From positions 1 through 64,000 of the forward strand of contig NZ_JAGKJK010000005.1 of assembly GCF_020329435.1 (NCBI RefSeq): 64,000 nt of DNA, written 5' to 3'. The notes under the pieces were generated by a model. That model saw only the letters and a program-made list of their open reading frames with translations. It had not been told where the DNA came from and did no database searches. Of this stretch, positions 15,995-23,490 are shown one piece after another. Numbering within the stretch: position 1 is the first letter of the stretch; each line of letters begins with the position of its first letter. Source of the stretch: Bradyrhizobium hereditatis. Its GTDB lineage: Bacteria > Pseudomonadota > Alphaproteobacteria > Rhizobiales > Xanthobacteraceae. Both the position numbers and the translations under genes were made by a program.

Positions 15995-16065
15995 TGAGCT
16001 TCGCTCATGGATTGTTTGTAGCAGCAGCGTGAGCATTGCTCAAGAATTATTTTGAGCGTCGCTCA
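15995..16065. promoter_or_regulatory. Three TGAGC-N3-GCTCA operators in the PspA-like/TetR divergent region
   Basis: Exact palindromes: 15995-16007 (TGAGCttcGCTCA), 16030-16042 (TGAGCattGCTCA) and 16053-16065 (TGAGCgtcGCTCA). The outer bases also pair in copies 1 (A/T) and 3 (T/A). Centre-to-centre distances are 35 and 23 bases. The first abuts the PspA-like start and the third lies 13 bases before the TetR ATG, as expected for an autoregulating repressor that controls both genes. Confidence 0.8.
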
Positions 16066-16078
16066 AGATTGGGGATTG

Positions 16079-16687
16079 ATGTCTAAGGTATTGGAAAGAC
16101 GAGCTAAACTTCGGGAATCGTTAGTCGAAGCGGCGGAGCGACGGATTGCCGCAGGGGGACTCGCCGGCCTGAAAACCCGCGATCTGGCGCGGGACATCAG
16201 CATCGCCAACGGCGCGGTCTACAACCTCGTCGACGACGTCGACGAACTGATCCTGCGGGTGGGATCGCGCACGCTGGCGCGGCTCGATGCCGCGCTGACA
16301 TCAGCCGAAGCCGACGGACCCGCCTCTCCTCGCGAGACGCTGGTGCGCATCGCCGTCGCCTATTGCGATTTCGCTGCCGAGAATCTCGAACTGTGGCGCG
16401 CGCTGTTCGAGCACAGGATGGCGCCGGGCAAACCGGTGCCGGAATGGGCGATCAGCGAGCAGATGGATCTGTTCCGCCACATCTACCGGCCGCTTGCCGA
16501 ACTCTTTCCAAAGCGCACACCGGACGAACTCGGCGTGACGGCGCGCAGTCTATTCTCAGCGGTGCACGGCATGGTGCTGCTCGGGCTCGAGCAGAAACTG
16601 ATTGCGGTGCCGGTCGAGGCATTGCGCGAGGAGATCGCGGCGATCGTGCGCGCAATGGTGGACGGGCTGACGGCGAAAGCGGACTAG
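16079..16687 (+). CDS. TetR/AcrR-family repressor
   Basis: This is a 202-residue regulator: N-terminal three-helix DNA-binding domain at about residues 8-55 (RESLVEAAERRIAAGGLAGL, KTRDLARDISIANGAVYNLV), then a ligand-binding helical domain with EISEQMDLFRHIYRP-like and LFSAVHGMVLLGLEQKL stretches (TetR_C-like). The ATG at 16079 follows ggggattg; an earlier in-frame ATG at 16052 would run through operator copy 3 and is not likely. Three palindromes in the divergent region are its probable sites. Its end overlaps the convergent Rieske gene by four bases. The effector is unknown, probably hydrophobic or membrane-active. Confidence 0.9.
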   Translation: MSKVLERRAKLRESLVEAAERRIAAGGLAGLKTRDLARDISIANGAVYNLVDDVDELILRVGSRTLARLDAALTSAEADGPASPRETLVRIAVAYCDFAAENLELWRALFEHRMAPGKPVPEWAISEQMDLFRHIYRPLAELFPKRTPDELGVTARSLFSAVHGMVLLGLEQKLIAVPVEALREEIAAIVRAMVDGLTAKAD

Positions 16688-17097
16688 GTCTCAATGATGA
16701 CGTAGCTGTCCTCGACGTGCACCGGAAACGTCTCGGCGACGTACGGCCCCTTCTGCAACTCCTCGCCGCTTTCTACCGCGACCGGATAGGAGCGGACCTT
16801 CACTCGCTTTGGATCGAACCAGGACTGGCCGTTGCGCATGTCGAACTCCCAGCCGTGCCACGGGCAGCGCAGGAGCTCGCCGACGCGCGAGCGCTGGTAG
16901 ACGCCGGGCTCTGGCGAAGTCAGCCGCGCGACGCAGGCAGCCTTTTCCAGCGGTGCGCCCTCGTGCGGGCAGCGATTGAGCAGCGCGAAGAACTCGCCGT
17001 TGACGTGGAACACGACGATGTCGCGGCCTTCAATGCCGAAGACCTTGTTGCCGCCGGGCGGGATGTCTGAGGTGCGGGCGACGATATGACGGGCCAT
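16684..17097 (-). CDS. Rieske [2Fe-2S] ferredoxin-like protein
   Basis: The 137-residue soluble protein carries the Rieske pair Cys43-x-His45 (NRCPHEGAPL) and Cys78-x-x-His81 (LRCPWHGWEF), which bind a [2Fe-2S] cluster. It is not fused to an oxygenase domain, so it is likely an electron carrier for an oxygenase or a standalone redox subunit. AAGGA precedes the ATG at 17097. It is the last gene of a minus-strand set with two amidohydrolases (gap of 17 bases to the upstream one), pointing to a degradation pathway for a ring compound. Confidence 0.9.
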   Translation of the reverse strand: MARHIVARTSDIPPGGNKVFGIEGRDIVVFHVNGEFFALLNRCPHEGAPLEKAACVARLTSPEPGVYQRSRVGELLRCPWHGWEFDMRNGQSWFDPKRVKVRSYPVAVESGEELQKGPYVAETFPVHVEDSYVIIET

Positions 17098-17114
17098 GTT
17101 GTCCTTGTCGCCGC

Positions 17115-18227
17115 TCAGAGTTTGTAGAGTGCACGCGCATTGCTGTTGAAGATCTTCCGGCGCTCGGTCTCCGTCAGCGGCGTCTTAAAGGCGTAGCGCG
17201 GATCGCCGAAATCCCAGTGCGGGTAATCCGACGAGAACAAGAGCCGGTCGGCGCCGACCCATTCGATCAGCGAGCGCAGATGTTTGCCCTCATCGGGCTC
17301 GTCGATCGGCTGCGTCGTGAACCAGAAGTGCTCCTTCACATATTCGGACGGGCGGCGCTTCAGATGCGGCACCTCGCTGCGGAACGCCTCGAAGTGGCGG
17401 TCCATCCGCCAGGTGGCCGAGGGAATCCAGCCAAAACCGCCTTCGATGAACACGATCTTGAGGTTCGGGAAGCGTTCGGGCACGCCTTCGAGCACGAGGC
17501 TGGTGAGTTGCGCGGCCATGGTGTGCGCGTTCGACTGGTGCTCCTCGACATAGTAAGACGGCCAGCCGCTGCCGGTCGGCGCATGCCCGCCATAACCGCC
17601 GACATGGATGCCGAGCGGCAGACCGAGCTCCTGTGCGCGGGCATAGATCGGCCAATAGCGGCGGCGGCCGAGCGGCTCGTTGGCACGCGGGCAGACATTG
17701 ATCTGCACATAACGGCCGATCTTGGCGCAACGCTCGATCTCGGCAATGGCAAACTGCGTATCGTCCTGGCCGGCAAGGATCGACGCCTTCAGCCGCGGAT
17801 CGCGGTCGGACCAGAAGGCGAGCTGCCAGTCGTTGATGGCGCGCTGGATCGCAGCGCCAAATTCAAGGTTCTGCTGCGAGAAGATGAAGAGGTCGAGCAC
17901 CTGCAAAATGCCGTACTCGATGTCGAGCGGATCGAGGTGCTGCTTGCGCATGAAATCGAGATCGGAGCCCGGCGGTCCGCCGGTCGGCGGCCAGGCATCG
18001 CGACGCGCGATCAGCGGCGAGGAGCGGGGATAGGGCGTGGTGCCGATATAGGGCGTGCGCAGATGGCTGCCATAGGTGCGCAAATGCTCCTGCCAGCGCT
18101 TCGGCATGAACTGTTCGATATCGGCATGGGCATGAATGCTCGGATGCACGTCGCAATCGATGATGCGCAGCCGGCTCTTCGCGGCTTCTTCCTCGGCGAG
18201 GATGGGGCGGTCGATGACGTCACTCAT
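17115..18227 (-). CDS. Amidohydrolase_2-family metal-dependent hydrolase/decarboxylase, copy 1
   Basis: This 370-residue TIM-barrel enzyme shows the metal-ligand strand IIDCDVHPSIH (residues about 22-32), LGIHVGGYGGHAP, KIVFIEGGFGWIPSATWRMD and LLFSSDYPHWDFGDP (the final Asp). These are the landmarks of the ACMSD/gamma-resorcylate-decarboxylase branch, which acts on carboxylated ring compounds or hydrolyses C-C/C-N bonds. I start at 18227 because AAGGAGG sits five to six bases upstream of that ATG. It lies 17 bases after the second amidohydrolase. Substrate unknown. Confidence 0.85.
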   Translation of the reverse strand: MSDVIDRPILAEEEAAKSRLRIIDCDVHPSIHAHADIEQFMPKRWQEHLRTYGSHLRTPYIGTTPYPRSSPLIARRDAWPPTGGPPGSDLDFMRKQHLDPLDIEYGILQVLDLFIFSQQNLEFGAAIQRAINDWQLAFWSDRDPRLKASILAGQDDTQFAIAEIERCAKIGRYVQINVCPRANEPLGRRRYWPIYARAQELGLPLGIHVGGYGGHAPTGSGWPSYYVEEHQSNAHTMAAQLTSLVLEGVPERFPNLKIVFIEGGFGWIPSATWRMDRHFEAFRSEVPHLKRRPSEYVKEHFWFTTQPIDEPDEGKHLRSLIEWVGADRLLFSSDYPHWDFGDPRYAFKTPLTETERRKIFNSNARALYKL

Positions 18228-18244
18228 GCGATCCTCCTTCAAAC

Positions 18245-19306
18245 TCATGCGGCGAGCTTCAGCCGCGGAAAGGTCTCGAGCGGATTATCGACGCACATCC
18301 GCGAGACGATGCTATCAGGCAGATATGGCGGCATCGGATCGTCGCCATCGAACTGCCAATGCGGATAATCCGACGCGAACAGGAACATCTTGTCGGAGCC
18401 GATCTGCTCGATGACATCTGCGACGCCTGTGGCATCCGGCGGGCCGTCGAACGGCTGCATGGTGACACGGACATGATCGCGGATAATCGAGGCCGGCTCG
18501 CGTTCGACCCAGGGCACCTCGACGCGTACGCCGCGCCAGGTCTTGTTGGCGCGCCACATGAACGCGGGCAGCCAGCTTACGCCTGACTCCATGAGCACGA
18601 CTTTGAGATCGGGGAATTTGCCGAACACGCCCTCATAGATCAGGCTCAGGAGCTGGGCCTGAAACGCCTGTGCTTCCGCGAGATAATATTCGTAGCGATA
18701 GGACGGCCAGCCGATCGAACTCGGCGCGGTGCGATAAGCGCTGCCGGCATGGATCGCGACCGGCAGCTTGTGCTTCGCGGCCGCCTGCCACACCGGCCAG
18801 TAATGCCGCCGTCCGAGCAGCGTCTCGCCTTGCGCCAGCACGAGCACGGAAACGAAACGGTTGTCCGCTGCGCGCCGCTCGATTTCCTCCACCGCCAGAT
18901 CCGGCGCCTGCATCGGCACCACGATGGAAGCGCTCAGCCGCGGATCCCTGGACAGCCATTCGGCCGCGATCCAGTCGTTGATCGCTTTGCAGAAGTCGGC
19001 CGCCATATAGGAATCAAACACCGCCTGCGCGCCATAGATCACGTTGCAGATCGCGTGGCTCGAGCCGAGCTGATCGAACGCGCCGCGCTGCACCATATTG
19101 AGATCGCTACCGGGCTTACCGTTGGCCGGCCGCCAGTCGGCACGGCCGGCAAACGGCATGTTCGGCGGATAGGAATTGAGGTCGAGACCGTCGATCGCGC
19201 GGCTGACGACCTGCTCTTTCCAATGATCGCTGAGATAGGGCAGCAGCGTGGTGCGGGTGCCGCCCACGGCGGGATGAATATCGCAGTCGATCCGCGTGGC
19301 CGCCAT
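18245..19306 (-). CDS. Amidohydrolase_2-family metal-dependent hydrolase/decarboxylase, copy 2
   Basis: This is a 353-residue paralogue of the neighbouring enzyme: RIDCDIHPAVGG near the N terminus, LPVAIHAGSAYRTAP, KVVLMESGVSWLPAFMWRAN and MFLFASDYPHWQFDGDDP. All barrel metal positions appear retained. The ATG at 19306 follows GAGGAACC. Paired paralogues with a Rieske protein suggest two steps or a hetero-oligomer in one pathway; the divergent FAD dehydrogenase at 19612 would fit as another step. Confidence 0.85.
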   Translation of the reverse strand: MAATRIDCDIHPAVGGTRTTLLPYLSDHWKEQVVSRAIDGLDLNSYPPNMPFAGRADWRPANGKPGSDLNMVQRGAFDQLGSSHAICNVIYGAQAVFDSYMAADFCKAINDWIAAEWLSRDPRLSASIVVPMQAPDLAVEEIERRAADNRFVSVLVLAQGETLLGRRHYWPVWQAAAKHKLPVAIHAGSAYRTAPSSIGWPSYRYEYYLAEAQAFQAQLLSLIYEGVFGKFPDLKVVLMESGVSWLPAFMWRANKTWRGVRVEVPWVEREPASIIRDHVRVTMQPFDGPPDATGVADVIEQIGSDKMFLFASDYPHWQFDGDDPMPPYLPDSIVSRMCVDNPLETFPRLKLAA

Positions 19307-19486
19307 GGAGGTTCCTCGGACTGCTGTTTCGTGGCGGTCTTGGTGCCGCGCTCGCAACTGTGCCGCTGATGCCGTGACGGCGCAAGCGCTTCTCTAGCGG
19401 GACCGCCCTGCCCTGGATGCACGGCGCGTTGAGCAACCGCACATAGCGCGGTTGACACGAATGAGGGTCTGTCTCCGCGGAGAGAA

Positions 19487-19533
19487 CCCCTCATCCGGCG
19501 CTTCGCGCCACCTTCTCCCGCAAGGGGAGAAGG
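19487..19533. repeat. Dispersed repeat with hairpin CCTTCTCCC/GGGAGAAGG
   Basis: cccctcatccggcgcttcgc is followed by CCTTCTCCC (19511-19519), loop GCAAG, and GGGAGAAGG (19525-19533). I recognise this wording as a common intergenic repeat of Rhizobiales. The remainder of 19307-19611 holds no supported gene. Confidence 0.6.
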
Positions 19534-19611
19534 GAGCTCCAGCGCGATTGACAGGCCAGTCGATCCCAACCCAAATGTCCGCCCCGAGAACAAGGAAGCG
19601 AGGCGGAGCGC

Positions 19612-21324
19612 GTGGCGGGCAACGAACAAGAAACCTACGAATGCGACGTGCTGGTGGTTGGCTCGGGTTGCGGCGGACTGTCGGCGGCGGTCACCGCCGG
19701 GCATCACGGCCTCAATGTCCTGATCGCCGAGAAGGAGCCGCGCTTCGGCGGCACCACGGCCCGCTCCGGCGGTTGGCTATGGATTCCCGGCACGTCGCTG
19801 GCAAAAGCGTGGGGCATAGAGGAAAGCGAGGGACAGGCCAAGACCTATCTCCGGCACGAAGCCGGCAACAATTTTGATGCGGCGCGCGTCGATGCATTCC
19901 TGCGCGAAGGGCCGAAGGCGGTCGATTTCTTCACCACCAAGACGGCGGTGCAGTTCGACATGCCGCTGACGTTCCCGGATTATCATGCCGAAGCTCCGGG
20001 CGGCGCGCAGGGCGGCCGCTCGATGGTGACACGGCCGTTCGATGGCCGTGAACTCGGCGCGCACATCAAGGATCTCGGCAGTCCCCTGCCCGAGCTCACC
20101 GTGTTCGGCATGATGCTGGGCTCGGGCAAGGACATCGTCCATTTCATGCGCGCGACCAAGTCGCTCACGTCGGCGGTTTATGTTGCAAAACGCCTGTCGA
20201 AGCATGCGATGGATGTCTTGCGCCACGGCCGCGGCATGACGCTGACCAACGGCAATGCGCTCGCGGGGCGTCTGGCAAAATCGGCCTTCGACCTGAAGAT
20301 ACCGCTGTGGCTGTCCTCACCTGTGCTTGAGCTGATCGTCGAGGATGGCGCGGTTCGAGGCGCGAACGTCGAACGCCATGGCAAGCTGATCCGCGTCAAT
20401 GCCAAGCGCGGCGTCGTGCTCGCCTGCGGCGGCTTCCCGCATGATATCGTAAGGCGCAAGGCGATGTTCCCGCACGCGCCCAGCGGCGCCGAGCATTTTT
20501 CGCCGGGTCCTGTCGGCAACACCGGCGACGGCCTGCGCCTGGCGGAAACCGCGGGCGGCCGCATCGAGGACACGCTGCCGCATGCGGCGGCCTGGGTGCC
20601 GGTCTCGATCACCGAGCGCAAGGACGGCTCCAAGGGTGTGATGCCGCATTTCATCGACCGCGCGAAGCCCGGCGTCATTGCCGTAATGCGTGACGGCAAG
20701 CGCTTTGCCAACGAAGGCAATTCCTACCACGATTTCGTGCAGGCGATGGTGAAGGCGGCAAAGCCCGGCGAAGAGATCACGGCGTTCCTTGTCTGCGATC
20801 ACCGCGCGCTCCGAAAGTACGGCCTTGGATGCGTGCCGCCCTTCCCGATGCCGCTGCGCCACCATCTCGCGACCGGCTATCTCAAGCGCGGCAGCACGCT
20901 TGCCGAGCTCGCCGACCGCACCGGCATCGATCCGCAAGGGCTCACGGCGACGATCGAGGAGTTCAACGCGTCAGCCGCGGAAGGACGCGACCCCGCCTTC
21001 GGCAAGGGATCGCGTGCCTACAACCGCTACCAGGGCGATGCGCTGCACGGCCCAAACCCCTGCGTCGCACCGATCAAGGACGGACCGTTTTATGCGATCA
21101 AGCTGGTGGTCGGCGATCTCGGCACCTACGCCGGCATCAAGACCGATGCGCACGCCCGCGCGCTGGATGAACACGGTCAGCCGATCCCGGGCCTCTATGC
21201 CGCCGGCAACGACATGGCGAGCATTATGGGCGGCAACTACCCCGGCGCCGGCATCACGCTGGGACCGGCGCTGACATTCGGCTACATCGCGGGGAAACAT
21301 CTCGCCGGCGAAAATTCGCCGTAA
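19612..21324 (+). CDS. FAD-dependent dehydrogenase, 3-ketosteroid-dehydrogenase/fumarate-reductase type
   Basis: The 570-residue protein starts at GTG 19612 after a ggcggag site. It has the FAD dinucleotide fold DVLVVGSGCGGLSAAVTA (residues 12-29) with acidic E at the end of beta-2 (IAEKEPRFGG), GGTTARSGGWLWIPG, VVLACGGFPHD and the C-terminal GLYAAGNDMASIMGGNYPGAGI. This is the arrangement of the flavoprotein subunits that desaturate or reduce alpha,beta bonds (KstD, fumarate-reductase-like). No signal peptide is seen. It is divergent from the amidohydrolase/Rieske set, with which it may share a catabolic pathway. Confidence 0.88.
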   Translation: MAGNEQETYECDVLVVGSGCGGLSAAVTAGHHGLNVLIAEKEPRFGGTTARSGGWLWIPGTSLAKAWGIEESEGQAKTYLRHEAGNNFDAARVDAFLREGPKAVDFFTTKTAVQFDMPLTFPDYHAEAPGGAQGGRSMVTRPFDGRELGAHIKDLGSPLPELTVFGMMLGSGKDIVHFMRATKSLTSAVYVAKRLSKHAMDVLRHGRGMTLTNGNALAGRLAKSAFDLKIPLWLSSPVLELIVEDGAVRGANVERHGKLIRVNAKRGVVLACGGFPHDIVRRKAMFPHAPSGAEHFSPGPVGNTGDGLRLAETAGGRIEDTLPHAAAWVPVSITERKDGSKGVMPHFIDRAKPGVIAVMRDGKRFANEGNSYHDFVQAMVKAAKPGEEITAFLVCDHRALRKYGLGCVPPFPMPLRHHLATGYLKRGSTLAELADRTGIDPQGLTATIEEFNASAAEGRDPAFGKGSRAYNRYQGDALHGPNPCVAPIKDGPFYAIKLVVGDLGTYAGIKTDAHARALDEHGQPIPGLYAAGNDMASIMGGNYPGAGITLGPALTFGYIAGKHLAGENSP

Positions 21325-21392
21325 CAGGCGCGCACGATGGAACGAACGTCAGTCGACCCGATTGTGTTTCGGTCGAATCCGGAGACCGATTC

Positions 21393-21860
21393 ATGTGCGC
21401 GCCGCGGCTGTTCACAGGCTTTATTCTTGCCCTGATTCCAACGCTGGCAGTTGCCGCAAATACCGAATGGCGCCGATATGTAGTCCCGAGCACCGGGACC
21501 AGCGTCGATATGCCGGTCTCGATCTTCACTAGCGATGGCGGAGCGCCCGAAGGCGGAACCGGGCGGCGGTTTTTCACGGAAGACCGCCGCGCTGACATGA
21601 CGGTGCAGTCCATTCCCAATCCCGGAAACGATTCTCCTGCCATCTTCCTGACCAAGATGCGGCCGCCCGACGGCATCATCTACAAGCGCGTCACGTCCGA
21701 TTTCTTTGTGGTGTCCAGCATTCGCGACGACCGGATCTGGTACAATCGCTGCAACCGCGGCAACGGCGCCATGAACTGCGTGCTGATCAATTATCCCGCC
21801 GCGGAAAAACGTCATTGGGACGGCGTGGTCACACGGATAAGTCGCACGCTGCGAAGCTAA
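21393..21860 (+). CDS. Secreted hypothetical protein
   Basis: The 155-residue product begins MCAPRLFTGFILALIPTLAV, a Sec signal peptide cleaved probably after AVA. The mature part (NTEWRRYVVPSTGTSVDMPV, RADMTVQSIPN, YNRCNRGNGAMNCVLINYP, WDGVVTRISRTLR) is a small periplasmic domain with one probable disulphide (CNRG...NC). Similar small proteins are common in Bradyrhizobium, without known function. Confidence 0.7.
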   Translation: MCAPRLFTGFILALIPTLAVAANTEWRRYVVPSTGTSVDMPVSIFTSDGGAPEGGTGRRFFTEDRRADMTVQSIPNPGNDSPAIFLTKMRPPDGIIYKRVTSDFFVVSSIRDDRIWYNRCNRGNGAMNCVLINYPAAEKRHWDGVVTRISRTLRS

Positions 21861-21920
21861 CGCGCCTCCGACCAAAAACTAGGCAGATCGGGAAAAACTA
21901 GCATTTCAGTTTCGAAATCA

Positions 21921-21945
21921 GGAACTGTCCGATGTGCACTGCGTT
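21921..21945 (+). promoter_or_regulatory. EcfG-type general-stress promoter upstream of opgG
   Basis: GGAAC (21921-21925), a 16-base spacer, and CGTT (21942-21945) match the consensus of the alphaproteobacterial general-stress sigma factor EcfG. The opgG start is 37 bases downstream. By chance about one such match is expected on both strands of a 64-kb window, so position is the main support. Confidence 0.5.
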
Positions 21946-21981
21946 GCCGAGGATCGTTGTTAGTAGCTGCGGGGTTGTTTC

Positions 21982-23490
21982 GTGAATCGCAGGGATTTCC
22001 TTGCTGCTTCTGCGTTGCCGTTGGTGACCGGCGTAGCGCCCGGACTTCTGTCTGCAGCCCATGCCCAGCCCGCGCCATTCGACCGGTCGATCGTCCGACA
22101 ACTGGCGCGCGATCTCGCAAGCAAGCCCTACAAGGCGCCGAGCGAGAAGCTGCCCGACAATCTCGCCAACCTCAACTACGATCGTTATCGGGCGATCCGC
22201 TTCTTGCCGGAGCGCGCGCTCTGGCGCGGCGAAAAACTACCGTTCGAGGTGCAGTTCTTTCATCGCGGGTTCTTCTACAAGAACCGGGTCGACATCTTCG
22301 AAGTGAAGAACGGCCAGGCGTCGGTCATCCCATACCAGCCCGACCTGTTTTCGTTTGGCGAGTTGACGCCACCCGGCGCGGCCGTGGATCTCGGCTTTGC
22401 GGGCTTCCGCCTTCATGCGCCGATCAACAAGCCCGATTATTACGACGAGGTCTGCGTCTTCCTTGGCGCGAGCTATTTCCGGGCGGTGGCCAAAGGCCAG
22501 CTATATGGCCTTTCGGCACGCGGGCTCTCGATCAACACCGGCGAAGCCAAGGGCGAGGAATTTCCGTTCTTCAAGACATTCTGGATCGAGAAACCGGCAG
22601 CCGACGCCAATTCTATCGTCGTGCATGCGCTGCTCGACAGCGAGAGCGCATCCGCTGCGTATCGCTTCACCATCCGCCCCGGCGACACCACCGTGTTCGA
22701 TGTGGAATTGGCGATCTATCCGCGTGTGGATCTCACTCATGCCGGCCTCGCGCCGATGACCAGCATGTTCTTCTTCGGACCGAACGACCGCAAGGACGTC
22801 GAAGACTTCCGCCCCTCCGTTCACGATTCCGACGGGCTTGCGATCTTCAACGGCCGGGGCGAAGAGCTTTGGCGGCCGCTACATAATCCACGCGATCTGC
22901 AAGTCTCCTCCTTCGGTGACCTCAACCCGCGCGGATTCGGCCTGATGCAGCGTCAGAAAGATTTTGCTGCTTACCAGGATCTCGAATCGAATTTCGAGCG
23001 CCGGCCGAGCCTGTGGGCGGAACCGATCGGCGATTGGGGCGAAGGCGTGGTGAAGCTCCTCGAAATTCCGACCAAGGAAGAGATTCACGACAACATCGCC
23101 GCGTTCTGGCTCCCCAAGACCTCCCTCGCCGCCAAGGGCGAGCACACCTACACCTATCGTCTGCACTGGGGGCCGGATGCGCCGAAATCGACCTCGCTCG
23201 CACGATTCTCCCGGACCGGCATCGGCGCGCGCGGCGATAACGCCACGATCTTCGTGCTCGAGGCAACCGGCGAGCGGCTGAAATCGGTCGATCCGAAAGT
23301 CCTGCGCGGCGTCGTGACGGCTGAGAAAGCGAAAATCCAGAATATCGTCACCCTGCCAAACCCGGCGACCGGCGGCTGGCGCTTGAGTTTCGAGCTGTTG
23401 AAGGAAAAAACCCCCGTCGAACTCCGCGCATCGCTCATGCAGGGCAATGAGCCGGTATCGGAGGTCTGGGTCTATCGATGGACACCGTAG
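21982..23490 (+). CDS. opgG: Periplasmic glucan biosynthesis protein OpgG/OpgD type
   Basis: The 502-residue protein has a twin-arginine signal peptide, MNRRDFLAASALPLVTGVAP with AHAQ cleavage, followed by the MdoG fold: LDYDRYRAIRF-like start (NYDRYRAIRFLPERALW), FEVQFFHRGFFYKNRV, FAGFRLHAPINKPDYYDEV, FLGASYFRAVAKGQ, YGLSARGLSINT and MTSMFFFGPNDRKDVEDFRP. It acts in the periplasm in making or releasing osmoregulated periplasmic glucans. A Tat signal is more typical of OpgD, but the operon position with opgH is that of opgG. The start is GTG. It overlaps opgH by 13 bases. Confidence 0.9.
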   Translation: MNRRDFLAASALPLVTGVAPGLLSAAHAQPAPFDRSIVRQLARDLASKPYKAPSEKLPDNLANLNYDRYRAIRFLPERALWRGEKLPFEVQFFHRGFFYKNRVDIFEVKNGQASVIPYQPDLFSFGELTPPGAAVDLGFAGFRLHAPINKPDYYDEVCVFLGASYFRAVAKGQLYGLSARGLSINTGEAKGEEFPFFKTFWIEKPAADANSIVVHALLDSESASAAYRFTIRPGDTTVFDVELAIYPRVDLTHAGLAPMTSMFFFGPNDRKDVEDFRPSVHDSDGLAIFNGRGEELWRPLHNPRDLQVSSFGDLNPRGFGLMQRQKDFAAYQDLESNFERRPSLWAEPIGDWGEGVVKLLEIPTKEEIHDNIAAFWLPKTSLAAKGEHTYTYRLHWGPDAPKSTSLARFSRTGIGARGDNATIFVLEATGERLKSVDPKVLRGVVTAEKAKIQNIVTLPNPATGGWRLSFELLKEKTPVELRASLMQGNEPVSEVWVYRWTP

